Positions 1-13,411 of a stretch of 64,000 nucleotides of DNA are shown piece after piece (within the stretch, counting starts at the first letter, position 1; every line of letters starts with the position of its first letter). The stretch spans positions 181,324,556 through 181,388,555 of the forward strand of contig CP136067.1 in NCBI GenBank assembly GCA_032622095.1, read 5' to 3'. The notes beneath the pieces were generated by a model, which saw only the letters and a program-made list of their open reading frames with translations, had not been told where the DNA came from and searched no databases. Made by a program: the position numbers and the translations under genes. The DNA comes from Siphonodentalium dalli. Lineage: Eukaryota; Mollusca; Scaphopoda; Gadilida; Siphonodentaliidae.

Positions 1-99
1 CATATCATCAAGATACAACACCAACAACATTTCTTCAAAATGCGCTTTTGTTATCAGAATTGATTAATTGCAACAAAATAATGCTAACCGCAGTAATAC

Positions 100-430
100 T
101 GTGGTATCAAATTTCCCAAACCTTGTTATTTATCAACATTTTGTTCAATGAAATATGGCCGTAGTATCACTTGAGTATTCACGGAATTTGGCCGTATTAC
201 CACTTGTTTTAGAGTTATCCATCTTCGTCCGCAATTTTGACCGAGACCATCTGTATGATGGTGTGTTTCTGGGCCACAAACAATTGAAATAAAAAACTTC
301 AAAAATCGATATCTGATCACTCTGAGCTTTGATAGGTGGGTTCCTCGGCTCGTATCAAATATTTTTTACCCCCGAAGCCAAAGAAATAGTAATTTAGGAG
401 CGTTAAATCGGATTTAGTACCTTTAACTAA
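100..430. repeat. Diverged copy of the AGGTACTCAA long-TIR element
   Basis: Shares with 17521-17989 and 60350-60828 the strings ACTCTGAGCTTTGAT, GGGTTCCTCG and CAAATATTTTTTACCCCC, and ends near 424 in GTACCTTTAA. No coding potential. Confidence 0.65.
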
Positions 431-534
431 TATAGTTAATATAAGTAACATTTTCTCTGTTTTATGGAAACTTTGTGATCGCGCATCCCAACGCACAAAC
501 AAATTGCATTCTTTTAACCCTTTGTGCCAAGTTT

Positions 535-700
535 CACGGAAAATTATCATAGAACGACTGAGAACAACTCCGGACAAATTTGTGTCCACGGACGGACGAC
601 ACGACGGACAGACGGCACGACGGACAGACGGACGGACAAGCTGATTCCAGTATACCCCCACCCACAACTCGTTGTGGTTGTGGGCGGTGGGGGTATACAA
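535..700. repeat. ACGG-type microsatellite with terminal hairpin
   Basis: 585-640 is an irregular ACGG/ACAG run. It is followed by a hairpin at 650-698 whose arms begin GTATACCCCCACCCACAAC. This is the end structure expected of a pearl-like (Helentron-type) non-autonomous element. Confidence 0.6.
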
Positions 701-954
701 ATATTTAATTTATATCGATATTTTCTTATATAATGTGATAATCAATTTGGGACATTTTTTTCGTTATAATTTTTAGATGATCACAAAGCATTCACGCTAT
801 CTCCGATAAAGTAATCCTGATTGCTATGCTCCGCAGGCCATACATGTCCCAATTTGATTGTGTGTATTATACCAGAAAATTCTTCAATTCATATTTAGTA
901 TTTTAAGCCCAGGAAACTTGTTATAGGAAGAGATATACCTAATATTGTTCAATA

Positions 955-1600
955 ATGTGTTCAACTATGGCAAAAATGGGTGGACCGAACCCAAATTCGA
1001 ACGTGACCTGCATTTTCATGTGGGTAATCCAAATACTTAATTTGAAAACAATCGGATAACTAAAACTAAGTTATCATCCAGAAACCATCTGGGATGGGCG
1101 GCTATACGCACCACAGGGTACTTGTGAGGTGCGATCTTTTGTTTGCATGACTTGTGGGGTGCACCCCACAAGTAACGTACGGAAAATCCAATTTTAAAGA
1201 GCGTCCGTCTGTCCGTTGTGCACCACAGGGTACTTGTGAGGTGCGATCTTTTGTTTGCATGACTTGTGGGGTGCACAACCGGTCAATAGTTGTGTCATAA
1301 ACTGTTTTACAAACATCTCCGTTATTTCGTTAATATTACGTTTTTCTAAAAAAAAAAAATTCTCTAAATACGTATTTCAGACGTATTACATAATCTGAGA
1401 AATGTTATATTAACGAAATAACGGAGATGTTTGTGGAATAAAACAGTTAGGAAAAAATATATATTAATTTCATCGCACCCCACAAGTACGCTCTGGTGAG
1501 AGCTGACGCACGGCTGGACGGACGGACTGACACTGCTGTTTTCTATAGTCTCCTCGACAACAAATGTCGGGGGACAATTAGCGAGAAACACTATATACTA
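955..1600. repeat. Pearl-like element remnant
   Basis: Contains the phrase common to these families (AAAAATGGGTGGACCGAACCC and TTATCATCCAGAAACC), two copies of a CACCACAGGGTACTTGTGAG block (1109, 1222), a GACGGACGGACTGAC microsatellite and a TCGGGGGAC end. No gene. Confidence 0.6.
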
Positions 1601-2310
1601 AGGAATCATCCAGAAATGTTATCTCAGCCAAGAATGATTAGGAAGGTCAACTAACAGTTGGAAAATGGTTGTGATCATGGCAAGTATTTTTGAGAACATA
1701 TGAAGCCGGTATATCATATGAAGCCGGTATATCAATATTTCGTGTATGCGTCAACCTATCCTGTACCTCCTTCCAAATTACGTAGACAGAATATGGAAGC
1801 TCGAATGAGCCATGTCCGTTTAAAGATCATAAGGGATAACGTCAGATGGAGATGTGGACTAAATTGAGGAACTGCACAAAGAACAGTGCGGCTATTGAAG
1901 CACATGCACATATAAGAAAATTGCCAGTTTAGGCATATGTATATTTTAGTTGTAAATGTAACACGAGAATCAGACCAAACATGTTTACCTAAGTGCCAAT
2001 GCAAGAAAGTTCCCTTTTGAAATTCTTAAATTACCGAAAAAGCAGGCACCTTCAATATTGTATCTGGTATATATATTTGTCTAAGGTATTTGTTTCTTTT
2101 CCATCAAAGAAAATTGTGGCCCTTATAATAACACAACAGTGGAAACTACACCCGCTTGAATCGTACATCATTTTCAAATACTAAAACATGTATACACTCT
2201 GTATGCATTTCATACCAAGAATAACCTGCAGGGATATGTGAAAACATATTCCTCGCGTACATGGGTGAGAAATTGAAGAAATTATTAACTCAACTTTACA
2301 AAATTTTGTA

Positions 2311-2508
2311 ATACAGTGCAAGGAAAATTGAACATACTTTATTGCTGTTTGCTCAATAGATGCAGTGATTTGAATTACGACAAGTTTAAGAATTACATAT
2401 CTCCAAATTCAAATTGTGAATGTGGGCATCGTGAGGTTGCGTATCATTTCTTTCTCCAGTGTCCACTCTATTCTGATGGCTTGAGTTATCAAACCTTAAT
2501 ATGGCAGT
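2311..2508 (+). pseudogene. Non-LTR retrotransposon ORF2 C-terminal fragment
   Basis: The frame reads NILYCCLLNRCSDLNYDKF, then SNCECGHREVAYHFFLQCPL YS. The CxC...H...C cluster after a reverse-transcriptase-like tail (NRCSDLNYDLF type) is the C-terminal zinc-knuckle pattern of non-LTR retrotransposon polymerases. No endonuclease or polymerase core lies upstream, so only the end of a decayed LINE is present. The clade cannot be told from this length. Confidence 0.65.
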
Positions 2509-3068
2509 AAAGTGTTATTTAACACCTTAAAATTGAATCACAACATAACTTGACAGTTTACTTAATTCACAGTGAACTCGGTAGTACATGCTTCCATTTT
2601 GAATCAGTATTAATGCAATTCCTGATGGGTTTGCTGTTAATTATATATTTTACCCAATCATTTCACTATTTAAATCTTCCATGCTGTTCTTATGGCCCAT
2701 TATTTCTGGCCCACATTAAATCGTACGAGTGATGTCCCAACTCTGATCCAAAAAGAACCACCACCCATCAATGGGATGTACGCACATGACTTAATGTTAT
2801 ATATATTGTACACATTGGCCACAAAAAATGTATTTAATTATGTTTGACGCCACTCCCCAACCCCACCCTGACTCGAGCAACATCACTTATGTATCTGTAA
2901 ACCACACCAGTAGATTCCCTGTCCCACATATATAAATATATATAAGTTTAGTTGAAATCATTGACAGCTCCCTCCCATTTCAATCCATGATTCCGACAGC
3001 GTCATTTTAGAATATTTCCCTCCCGACCCCCATCACTGACATGGACTGTGCCACTTAATTATCTTTAA

Positions 3069-3460
3069 TCCTTTACCCAACAAACCGGCCAAAACCGGCC
3101 AAATAAAGCTTCAACAGCCTAAAATATCTTCGGTCTGTCTCAATAGAACCATACAAATATGGATATCATTGGAACCGGCTCCTTGACCACATTGTGATAG
3201 TTACAGTTATGCCCTGTGCCAATGCATTATCTTATATATGCGAGTCGACCATAGGTCGCCTCGCATATATAAGAGAATGCATTGGCCTAAAAAAAATCTT
3301 TTTTTAACACTTTTTACCATTTTTTCTTACATTCTTTAACAATTTTATAATTTTCAATGTGTTAAGCCAATGCATTCTCTTATATATGCGAGGCGACCTA
3401 TGGTCGACTCGCATATATAAGAGAATGCATTGGCACATGGCCCTTCTGTTGGGTAAAGGG
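3069..3460. mobile_element. TTAA element C1, copy a, with two inverted hairpins
   Basis: Flanked by TTAA (3065-3068 and 3461-3464). Termini are TCCTTTACCCAACA and TGTTGGGTAAAGGG, i.e. piggyBac-like CCCTTTACCC ends with one changed base. It contains two palindromes of about 68 bp (near 3220-3287 and 3366-3433) separated by a T-rich spacer. No ORF. Confidence 0.85.
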
Positions 3461-3867
3461 TTAATCCACACACTTTTCTATATAATGGAGATTAGATTAC
3501 TGCATACAATTTTGGCAGAAATCTGCGACTAAATGTTTATTTGGCACCCCTTCGCTAACCCCATCCCTGACTCGGCTCCACTTAGTTATCTCTAAACCTC
3601 ACTATAAGATTCCCATATAATGGAGATGACTATACATATCTATGTTGTTGGAAGTTGGAAAACTTTTGGTGAGTTTGATATATAGTTAGCAATTCGAACC
3701 CAAGGGATGGTGGCCAGTGGTGGGGTGCAAATGAATTTACCGAACTTAGGAATTTTTGCAGTGAGTCAGAATGCTTTAAAAACCATGGGTTATGGCGAAT
3801 ATTAAAAATCGTTCCTAAAATATCCTGTTTTTGTCATTGTCCTCATATTATTTGAATGGTCGTTTGT

Positions 3868-4136
3868 GGGTTTCGTGGAGTCCTGTAATAGAGACTGGGT
3901 TTCGTGGAGTCCTGTAATAGAGACTGGGTTTCGTGGAGTCCTGTAATAGAGACTGGGTTTCGTGGAGTCCTGTAATAGAGACTGGGTTTCGTGGAGTCCT
4001 GTAATAGAGACTGGGTTTCGTGGAGTCCTGTAATAGAGACTGGGTTTCGTGGAGTCCTGTAATAGAGACTGGGTTTCGTGGAGTCCTGTAATAGAGACTG
4101 GGTTTCGTGGAGTCCTGTAATAGAGACTGGGTTTCG
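3868..4136. repeat. 29-bp minisatellite, 9 copies plus a partial
   Basis: The unit begins GGGTTTCGTGGAGTCCTG and ends TAATAGAGACT. Units start every 29 bases from 3868 to 4100, with a partial one at 4129. They are almost identical, suggesting recent expansion. Confidence 0.95.
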
Positions 4137-4165
4137 AGATGTATGGTGTTACGAATGACATTAAT

Positions 4166-4955
4166 TATACACCCTTTTTTTAAAAGGGGGGTATACTGTT
4201 TTGCACCTGTCGGTCCGTCCGTCAGTGCGTGCGCACAGTAGTGCTCGGATCTCAATCAAATTAGGTATGGATGTTCACTACTACGATGACATTAAGTAGA
4301 GGGTTCCATCGTTTTGTTCGGATCTAGAGTTATTCATCTTTGTTTATCTGAAAATGTTGGCTTTTTGGTCTGTCTGGTGTCTGTTCATGTCGTAACTTCA
4401 ACAGTTGTGCTGGGATTTCAATGAAATTTGGTATGGATGTTCACTAATTTGAGGACATGAACTAGAGTGTTCAATCGTTTTGTTCTGGTTTTCCATTCTA
4501 GAGTTATTCATCGTTGTTTATCTGGAAATGTTGGCTTTTTGGTCCATCCAATGTCTGTTCGGGTCATAACTTGAACAGTAGTCCTCAGATCTCAATGAAA
4601 ATTTGTATGGTTGTTCACTATTATTGGGATATTCAATAGAGGATTCAATCGTTTTGTTTGAGTTTCCGTTCTAGAGTTATTCATTTTTTGTTTATATGGA
4701 AATGTTGGCTTTTTGGTCCATCCGATGTCAGGTGATAACTTGAACAGTAATGCTCGGATTTCAATGAAATTTGGTATGGATGTTCACCACTATGAGGACA
4801 TTTAATGTCGCATTCAACTGTTTTGTTTTTTCGTTCTATAGTTATTTATCTTTGTTTATATGAAAATGCTGATTTTTGGGTCCATCTGTCTGAGTATAGC
4901 AGTCATAAGTTATAGATCTGCCCAAACTAGGAGGTATGCACCGGACGACAGTCCA
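4166..4955. repeat. Pearl-like array, about 175-bp units
   Basis: Begins with an A/T hairpin (CCCTTTTTTTAAAAGGGG) and a GGTCCGTCCGTC microsatellite. Four diverged units follow, each containing TTTGGTATGGATGTTCACTA and TTCTAGAGTTATTCATC. Confidence 0.8.
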
Positions 4956-5596
4956 TCTCTTGTTTCATCTGATGTTCGTGTTTTATTCATCTCCCCTCCT
5001 ACATACATGTACATCTTAAAATGACCGGAATATCACGAACCAGAACAAATTTGTTACTTTCACCACAATTTATAAAGTTACAGAGGTTTTAAAAATTCAG
5101 AAAAAGTTACCCAGGTCATGGCATGTTGTTTAGAAATACTTTTTTTGTCAATCCAAACACACTATGGCCTGTGTGTGTTTACATAATATCCTGCCTGAGT
5201 TGATAAGTTGAGCTCCATATGCTTTATGTTCTGGAACATATTGATTGTTACCCACTATATAAATGTACACATCATAACAGCATAAACCATTGTGAGTTAT
5301 TTGCTTCATGTATATATCGCCTCTCATATAGATGTCACAATAATCATGTTTTAACGGCTTGGTTGTCTGATAAACTAGAACATAATCAACTGTGCCGTCA
5401 TCATACATATACGTAACAAGGAGATAAAATTGTGGAAATGTTGGTCAAGTATTAACAATGTGTCCACTCCACAGCCTCTATAAGATATAACAACATAACT
5501 GTAAGATGAACACGTCGATTTGAATAGTTTGGAACATTATTATAAGTGATTGTTCATATTTATGTTCAAATATGAACAAAACCAGAAGGTCGATGA

Positions 5597-6065
5597 CTAA
5601 AATACACAGGAGCCATAACAAGATATGTCAAGAAGTCTGACTAACATACACAGGAGCCATAACAAGCTATGTCAAGAAGTCTGACAAACTTACACAGGAG
5701 CCATAACAAGCTATGTCAAGAAGTCTGATTAACATACACAGGATCCATAACAAGCTATGTCAAGAAGTCTGATTAACATACACAGGAGCCATAACAAGCT
5801 ATGTCAAGAAGTCTTGACTAACATACACATTGAGCCATAACAAGCTATGTCAAGAAGTCTGATTAACATACACAGGAGCCATAACAAGCTATGTCAAGAA
5901 GTCTTGACTAACATACACATGAGCCATAACAAGCTATGTCAAGAAGTCTGACTAACATACACAGGAGCCATAACAAGCTATGTCAAGAAGTCTGACAAAC
6001 ATACACAGGAGCCATAACAAGCTATGTCGAGAAGTCTGATTAACATACACAGGAGCCATAACAAA
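5597..6065. repeat. 44-bp minisatellite, about 10.5 copies
   Basis: Each unit contains ACACAGGAGCCATAACAAGC and TATGTCAAGAAGTCTGA. Units abut directly with no variable spacers; length varies by one or two bases. Confidence 0.93.
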
Positions 6066-6069
6066 TTGC

Positions 6070-9000
6070 GCAGGTAACTAGGGACGTCAACCGGCCTTAA
6101 TGACGTAATTGTGATTTCAGAACGTTTTTATCGTGTATAATTCACTAAAATAATTCGTAAAATGATATATGTTTTAGCTCTAAAACATCTATAAATCATC
6201 AGAACACGGTCTGCTTATACTAAATGTAAAAATGCCAACGAACTATTTCGCTCATTGAGAAAAATGCTGACCTCTATCAAAAATGAGATAGATACATTTC
6301 CGAGATTTTGATTAAATTAAAAAAACATTATTTTGTGCCTAATACCTGTGGGGCAATAATGTTTATACGATCGCGTCTCTTCTTTTCTATAGCGCTATTC
6401 ACAGCCAACTCATTCGGCATTAAATGGCAATTATAGCTACCGTAGGGCGTAGGCTTTGTGTCCGTATATAGGGCGTAGGCTTTGTGTCCGTATATAGGAT
6501 ATAACTTGACAAGCATGGGCTTAAACTGGTCATGCTCGCCCAGCGTCGATCTCTACTCTTGGCGCCCCGGACCACATCAGCAAAATGTCCTGCCATATAA
6601 ATACGCGCTTAATAATATCCACATATATGATAGATATAAATCAAATGAATTAAATGTCTAAAACTGAATACATCTTAGAAAGATCTAAAAATGAACACGG
6701 AAATTAATTAAATGTATTATGATTATATTATGCGTGATGATGCACACGTGACTGTATATATTATTTGTATATAATTATTTGTAATTTGTCTAGAATGTCT
6801 TATATATAGATGTTAGACAATAAATATCATGATGATGTGATGATGATGTGATGTGAGAGTTTGGTTTCTGAAAAAAAAGGGAAATTGTTTTAAAGACATA
6901 GTATGGACTTCTTCGGGTGCGTGAAATTGATAAAATAGTATTCCTATTTCGACTGCATTGATGATTTTGTTTGCGATGCATGTGTGATACAAATTGTTGT
7001 GACTAAGTATTTTTCAGTTTATTTTGCCTGATAAGCAATAGATTGATTTAGGACATTATTATTTGTTTTTATCGAATCGGACTGGATCTTTAAGTTGGCC
7101 CAAATTATATCGTTGTATAATTTGGGCATAGGTTTCGGAACAACACTGAAACAAGAAATCTTTATTATAGCACCCGCTCTCCCGCGGCAAAGCCGCGGAA
7201 GCGAAGCGACCAGGGTATACGTATGCGAATATGAGATATATACTAATCGACTTTTTCGGCCCAATCTAAAAATAAATTGAAATCACATAAAATAGGATAA
7301 TTTATTCATAACTGAAGGGTCAGCCAGGGTCAGCGGAGTCCAAAATTCTATTGTTGGCAACGGTCGCCATTTTGTATTGATTAATGGCACCTCGAAATGT
7401 GTAATTGGGCAAAATGCTCCAGGGCAAAAATAAAAAACTTTGATCTAGCAACTGTTAGCTATACTTCATCATATGTAGGAACATCATGCTCCTAAAGCCA
7501 AATATATTTTCAAAAAGTGAATGTAAATTGAACAAAAGCTCTGGTTAACAAAAAAGTTAAATTGCATGAAAAAGTTTTGTTTACATATTTCATAAAATTA
7601 TTAAAAATATTTACACCGAAAGAGGAATCTAGCGACCTTGCTGGCCGTTTACATATTATCTTCAATTTTCTAAAGGTATTTCCGCCTAAAAAATTGATGA
7701 AATATTCTCAAAGTTCAAGACCGACAAACGGAAACTTTAAGTTCCGATTGAAAGATCGCAGAGTCATTTTAAGATTGCTTCTTGGGAAACCAGTAAAGGC
7801 GTCATGACATCAAGACGTACATCATGACGTCACTACCTACACCGGCGCGCAAAATTACAGACAGAACTGCGTCGATGGCCAGACAGCTGAGACTACGGCA
7901 GGCTAAATATCCACATTTACGTTATATGTGATTATTTACATACATTGTATATATCATTTTCTTGTGTCCGATTATAATTAGGGTGGATACACACATGCAT
8001 GTAATTTCTGTATGTAAAATACATGTATTTTACATGGCCACACCAATAATTGACAACATTAATCACCTACGCGCGACCGGTTCATTGTTAACAGGCCAGA
8101 CAAGTGAGCAGTGCTAAGCGAAGTCAAATTGTCTTCTATCAGTACATTTAAGGCCAGTCCAAAACATGTCTTCTCTCACGGATGCGGAAATTAGTCAAGT
8201 ATGTGTGATATCTGGCATTTTATTAATGCACGACCACCAGAAGCCAAACGTCTGGCATATACAGGCTTGATGTAGAACATTTTCAACCATGATGCTTGTT
8301 TGGGTGGGGTCTCGAAAGCTTCAAATCGCTAAGGGACTTAATTGAATGTATCGGTCGGAATAATCTGGGCAAGAAGGTACAATATGATATGTTTTACTTA
8401 AATAGGTCAGAGTTAGATAACGGCTAATCTACATTCCGACTTAATTGGAACTAGAACTCAGTGCGTTCAACACGTACGCAATGATTGGGTTGTCAGTGGA
8501 CACATATTACATCGTCTGTATGATCCATGTAAAACGCCAAATACACGATAATTACAGAGAGTACATGCATGTGTGTATCGACCCTTAGGGTTTATCAAAT
8601 CCTTCTATAAAGATAACAATTCATCCGATAATCCCTTGAACAATAACAAGCGGGCGCAAATTTACGTTTACGTTCATGATCATATTATTTGTATATACAA
8701 AATAACATATTTATGTATTTATCTTACATACGAATATAATTTCAAGAGAGTTATTTTTCATTAATTTATAAGGGTGAGCGCGAACGCAGACCCCAATACG
8801 CATAAATTATACAGTCGAGTTACCCACATTTGGGGTAATCGCTCGGGTCATCCAAACCGAAGTGCAATGGTAAGGACTCGCCAAGGGGCCACCGCCTTTT
8901 GGATCACGGTTAGCCCTCTGCCAGGTAAGTATGCTTTACCGAGAGCAGCCAGATGGGGTCATTGATGCCGAAATTTGATATTCGAGGTGTCAATTCATTT

Positions 9001-9380
9001 TATTAGACATCCCACAATCCACTCCACTGATAACTGGCTCAAATTGATGAATACAAATGCATGAACTAAATATACATTAATTATCATTATAAAAAAGTGC
9101 TTAGCGCACAACAAAGAGTTATGTGTGTATTTATTTAATCATACCATATGCACATGAAACAAAAGCTTCATGTTGAGGAAAGAATTTAGAGTTACCTCTC
9201 GTTCCGCATAATCATCGAACATTGAAACTATCAAATTGGATAAGTTGACGGTCGAAAAACAATATAATCGGAAGATATCACTGGTCCCCTGACAGGGCCC
9301 TGAGTATGAGTACCATGAGTATACGCACGTATTAAGGTATATATACTCTTGATACCATTGGACATGTGGAAAATATTACG
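6070..9380. other. No gene seen
   Basis: AT-rich DNA with no coding region that could be supported. A 26-bp direct duplication lies at 6442-6497 (AGGGCGTAGGCTTTGTGTCC), and a GC-rich hairpin at about 7178-7215 (CCCGCGGCAAAGCCGCGG). Confidence 0.6.
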
Positions 9381-9697
9381 CAAAGGGGGACTGTACACTC
9401 AATCCGGTTATTTATGGGACCATCTCAGTTTATACTCAACAAAATATATGCAACAACTGAATGAATTTGAGCCAAGGATTAGTGCAAGATACATGGTATA
9501 TAAATAATAAATAATGAATTTATGACTCCAGTCGTAAATTAATTTTCGTTATAATTAGCATTTTGTTTGCATCGTTCATAGAGCACACGAGTGTATTTTG
9601 CACTAATCCATGGCTAAAATTCATTCATTTGTTGCATATATATTCTGTTGAATATAAAAAGAGATGGCCGGATTTAGTGTACAGTCCCCATTTAAGC
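9381..9697. repeat. Foldback element
   Basis: The left arm at about 9390-9485 (GGGGACTGTACACTCAATCC ... GGATTAGTGCAA) recurs inverted at about 9597-9695 (TTGCACTAATCC ... TGTACAGTCCCC). The arms are diverged. Confidence 0.75.
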
Positions 9698-9789
9698 ATC
9701 ATATATATCGATATGACTCGCCTGTGTAACATCCCAAGAAACAGAATAAGTCTCTAAATATTTGAAATTCTAAAATGGCATATGCGTCC

Positions 9790-9850
9790 TTAAAGGGCCG
9801 TTGTAGGTTATAATTTAGAAATAACATTTATAAAATTATGATAATTTCCT
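9790..9850. repeat. Interspersed repeat end shared with 47820-47890
   Basis: GTAGGTTATAATTTAGAAAT and TTATGATAATTTCCTC recur inverted at about 47829-47880, so both belong to one dispersed family. Confidence 0.7.
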
Positions 9851-10089
9851 CAAGAATATGCTAATAATATAGCATAATGATGATATGGGTGCGATATTAT
9901 TTACAAAACACGCTTTGTGTCAGCGAAATGCAGGTCGAGTGTTGTTTATTTTCTCGCAAAAAGCATAGTGAATTGTTTATAAGCAGTCACGATATTGCGT
10001 CATTTCTTTATTAAGATTCGCGCTCATTGTAAAACCAACAATTATTCGAACCAAAAGCAATTCTACCAAACTTGGCTAACTCATCCAAA

Positions 10090-10400
10090 TAGCACTCAGT
10101 CACCTTACTCGGTCTCGATTTCTTTTGTGCTTGTGTCCATCGGTCTGGCTATCCAGATTGGAATTGACTTTAGAGTTATCCATCTTCATCCGCAATTTGG
10201 TCAGATACCATATTCTCTTCGACTTTTTACCAGGCCACTGAAAAAGTATACCGGTGGTGAAAATAATAGATTTCAAAAATCGTTTTGACGGGTAAGTTCC
10301 TCGACTCGAATCAAATATTTTTTACCCCCGAAGCCAAAGAAATAGTAATTTGCCAGCGTTAGTTCCGATTATGCATCTTTAATCATATGTTCTCAAAATT
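10090..10400. repeat. Diverged copy of the AGGTACTCAA family
   Basis: Shares CTTTAGAGTTATCCATCTTC, CGACTCGAATCAAATATTTT and CCCCGAAGCCAAAGAAATAG with the copies at 100-430, 17521 and 60350. Confidence 0.65.
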
Positions 10401-10478
10401 ATCACCATAGTATTATTTCAATGTGTGGGATGCTGCCCTGTGTGCGTTCTGGCATTTGGTGTGATCGGATGACATTAA

Positions 10479-11116
10479 AGGGGTATATACTGTACGCCAA
10501 TTTCAATAAATTCCCGGTAACAATTGCGATCTAATATCAATATTATATTTTAAAATAACGTATTTGAGTCGACGATGTCTATACTGAAAACGTTCCGGTT
10601 AACAGGCTATCATAAAAGTCAAATTGAATTATTTAATATAAATGAATTTATGGCTGGAGTCATAAAATGGCGAATTATGCCATTACGAGTTACCGTTCTT
10701 GAAATCTCACATGTTGGTTGTCTTTTATCGACGGCCGTTTACGACGAACATTATTGAGTTGCGAACAAAACATGTTAAATGCAAAAGGAAGTCCCGCTAT
10801 AACCAATTTGGGGGAAAAGAGAAGAAACAAGATTCATAAATCCTCAAGTATTTTAATAGGGGGTGAGATTGTTCGATGGAAGAGATTGCAGGCGTCAATT
10901 GAACTTCCGTTTCATCCTGCAACCTGCGTCTTCACCGGTGAAGGTCAAAAACATGGCGCGTAGTTTGAAATCGTAATATTTTTATTTCCAAGATCAATAT
11001 TTTCGTCGCTAAATTAGGTTTATACGAAACTCATATAACACGAACATAATCTAACTTGAAAGTTATGTCAATGGGAGTAAATACAAAAATTGCCTATCTC
11101 TGTGTACAGTACCCCT
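10479..11116. mobile_element. TTAA inverted-repeat element (AGGGGTATA... family)
   Basis: Flanked by TTAA (10475-10478, 11117-11120). Ends are AGGGGTATATACTGTAC and GTGTACAGTACCCCT. AG...CT termini with TTAA are typical of Kolobok- rather than piggyBac-type ends. Open frames inside are short and unrecognised. Confidence 0.7.
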
Positions 11117-11369
11117 TTAATCTATAATGGAAATAAATGGTTTTCTTATATTATCCCGATGTGTTTGGTCACCTGCTAGTGCCAGACAACCTCTTTACAA
11201 ATTCTTTATTAATGAAATTTACTATATTTACTTTTTGCAAATGTTGATATATGCATTTAGAATCAATTTGATTATTACAGCACAACATAAAATGCATTTT
11301 CTATAAATCTATCTCTGTACTTGCGTTTTGTTGTCTGTTACTTAAAGATACATAATCCGAGCCCACGGT

Positions 11370-11500
11370 CCCCGCATGTCTGTACTTTGACTAGACACTG
11401 GCTCTATGACGCTCCGACGCTCTCCTTTGCTCGCCATCATGATGGTGTGCATAGTGTAACGACGGAGCTTCATAGAGCCAGTGCCCAGTCAAGATGTACT
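11370..11500. repeat. Inverted repeat, about 36-bp arms
   Basis: ACACTGGCTCTATGACGCTCCG (about 11394-11415; one mismatch between arms) is mirrored by CGGAGCTTCATAGAGCCAGT (from about 11462), with a 45-bp loop. Confidence 0.7.
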
Positions 11501-11635
11501 ATTTCTGGAAGAAGTCATCAGATTTTTTACCAGGCCGCCAAATATTGCAGGTGGCGAAAAATAGTAGCTTAAAAAAATCTAAATATGATAACTCTGAGCT
11601 TTGATGGGTGGGGTCCTCGACTTAATTCAACTATA

Positions 11636-12598
11636 TATATACTAGCAGGTGTACCCGACTACGTCCGGTTTGTTTTCCCTCTGTTTTTCGCCGAATTGCG
11701 CGATTTGACCTTGAATTGATAATTTTGAAGGTCAAGGTCAGGTCGGTGTTACGATTTGACCCGTCCAAAACACTCCTCGGACAAAAGTACCCGACAGAAA
11801 TCTGTCCGCTTTTACCCGATTTGATCTTGAATTGACCATTTTGAAGGCCAATGTCAGGTTTGGATCACGATTTGACCCGTCCAAAACATTCCGATTCAGA
11901 TAAAATTAACCATAGGTATTAAATTTCGTCAAAACCCCGTCAAAATTCGCGATTTGACCTTGAATTTACAATTGCAAGGGGTCTTACGAGAAAAAAATGG
12001 TGTAGTTTATAATTTTCTAAAGTGACGCTGTTGTTGTCAGGGACAGAAAGGGGGAGGGGCAGTAACAATTTTTGTCGCCGATTTCCACCAAACTTATACA
12101 TAACATCTTCATGATATGTGGAATCTGACGGTGTAGTTTTGATATGTCAAAAGTGGCGCCGTTCGATTTAGGGGTGGACGGAAGGGGAGAGTGGAACCGA
12201 AATTGATAAAAATAATTTAGTGCCGATTTCCACCAAATTAATACACATTGTTCTCCATGATACAAGGAACCCAACTTGTTGCCGTTTGTGTGAAAGATTT
12301 TGGGGGGGCTTTGGGGCACTAAATTTGATATAAAAAAAATTTACTCGCCGATTACCATAAACTTATACATAATAATCTCCATGATATCAGGAGCATAATA
12401 GTGTGGTTTAAAGATGTCAATAGTGTGGCCGTTCGTGTCAATTGTGCATGGAGGGAGGAGAGGGACACCAAAATTGATAAAATTGTTTTAGCACCGATTT
12501 CTACCACTAATATACTAAACTCTTGCAGTAATTTTCCAGATATGAGTATCGTAACAAAGTGTAAAACTGAAAGCAACTATTGTTTCATAATTTAAATA
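11636..12598. repeat. AT-tailed element with degenerate 85-bp tandem units
   Basis: Starts with an (AT)n run and CTAGCAGGTGTACCCGAC; two halves repeat TTGACCTTGAATTGA. From 12010 come degenerate units with CGCCGATTTCCACCAAACTT and GTGGCGCCGTTCGA. The same units make up 15290-16720. Confidence 0.65.
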
Positions 12599-12599
12599 T

Positions 12600-13411
12600 A
12601 TATATTAGCAGAGTTACCCGGCGTTGCCCAGGTTAAAGTGGTGTGAAACACTCTGTGGATATTTGGTGGGAATATAGAATACTATTGCTCTCAAAGTGTT
12701 ACACGTATTCTCATAAATTGTATATCCAAATGGCATCACAAAACATGATTCTTACACATGGAATATAAGTAGTGGCTCACCTTGTCAGGTCGGATCGATT
12801 ATCATTTTGTTTATCGCATTTCATCCGTCCCATCAATAAAGAAGTATTTATTTATTTACAACTGCGTTTACTTCAGACGTTATAGCATGAAACATGAACA
12901 TCATAAGTTTACACATTAGTTCGAAAAAATAAAAGACGAGAATTGTGTTTGTATCAATCAATCAACCAATCAATCTAGTTTATCATATCTTCGTGAAGAT
13001 ACAGATGTTTTAAAGACATGTCCAGGTGCTCCTCTGTTCTGGTGCTATATACTGGCTAATCATTTTCAGTTTAAAAGAAATGTTGTTGTGCATCATAGCA
13101 GCTACATGTGTCCGACACAGCTAGATATTGAGTTGTGTGTGTTAGGCGATGAGTCTGTTCTAAAAAAATGAAAGAAATCCTCTGTATCGGGCAGATATAC
13201 CCTTGTCAGATGTCACTATTGGAGGATCCTGAAAAGTCATGTGCCACGGACTGCGGTTTCCTTTATCTCAGAAGTAACCATATTTGACTGCACACTGTGA
13301 CCACTATTTTTGAACAGGCCTGCTCTACATTTCCATATCTCTTGGCAATTGTAACTTTTTTGTGTGGAATCTATATTGAATGGGACAGACTCAATTGTGT
13401 TATATCTATAC
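12600..13411 (+). repeat. Element D, copy 1 (GCAGAGTTACCCGGCGTTGC start)
   Basis: Begins at an AT run with the GC-rich start GTTACCCGGCGTTGCCCAGG. The same element is found inverted at 17226-18531. TTAA at 13071-13074 is the empty counterpart of an insertion in copy 2. No protein-coding frame was recognised. Confidence 0.75.

Noticed and set aside
3802-4255. Two overlapping minus-strand frames over the 29-bp array
   Set aside because: Same repeat read in different frames; 29 bp is not a multiple of 3, so the frames merely rotate through the unit.
5597-6065. CRISPR-like array
   Set aside because: Units of 44 bp follow each other with no unique spacers, and the genome is animal. The 31-, 18- and 57-bp arrays were rejected for the same reason.
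8840-8960. Possible tRNA-derived SINE head (AGTGCAATGGTAAGGACTCG)
   Set aside because: The A-box is only approximate and no acceptable B-box follows at the right distance; no A-rich tail or flanking duplication.
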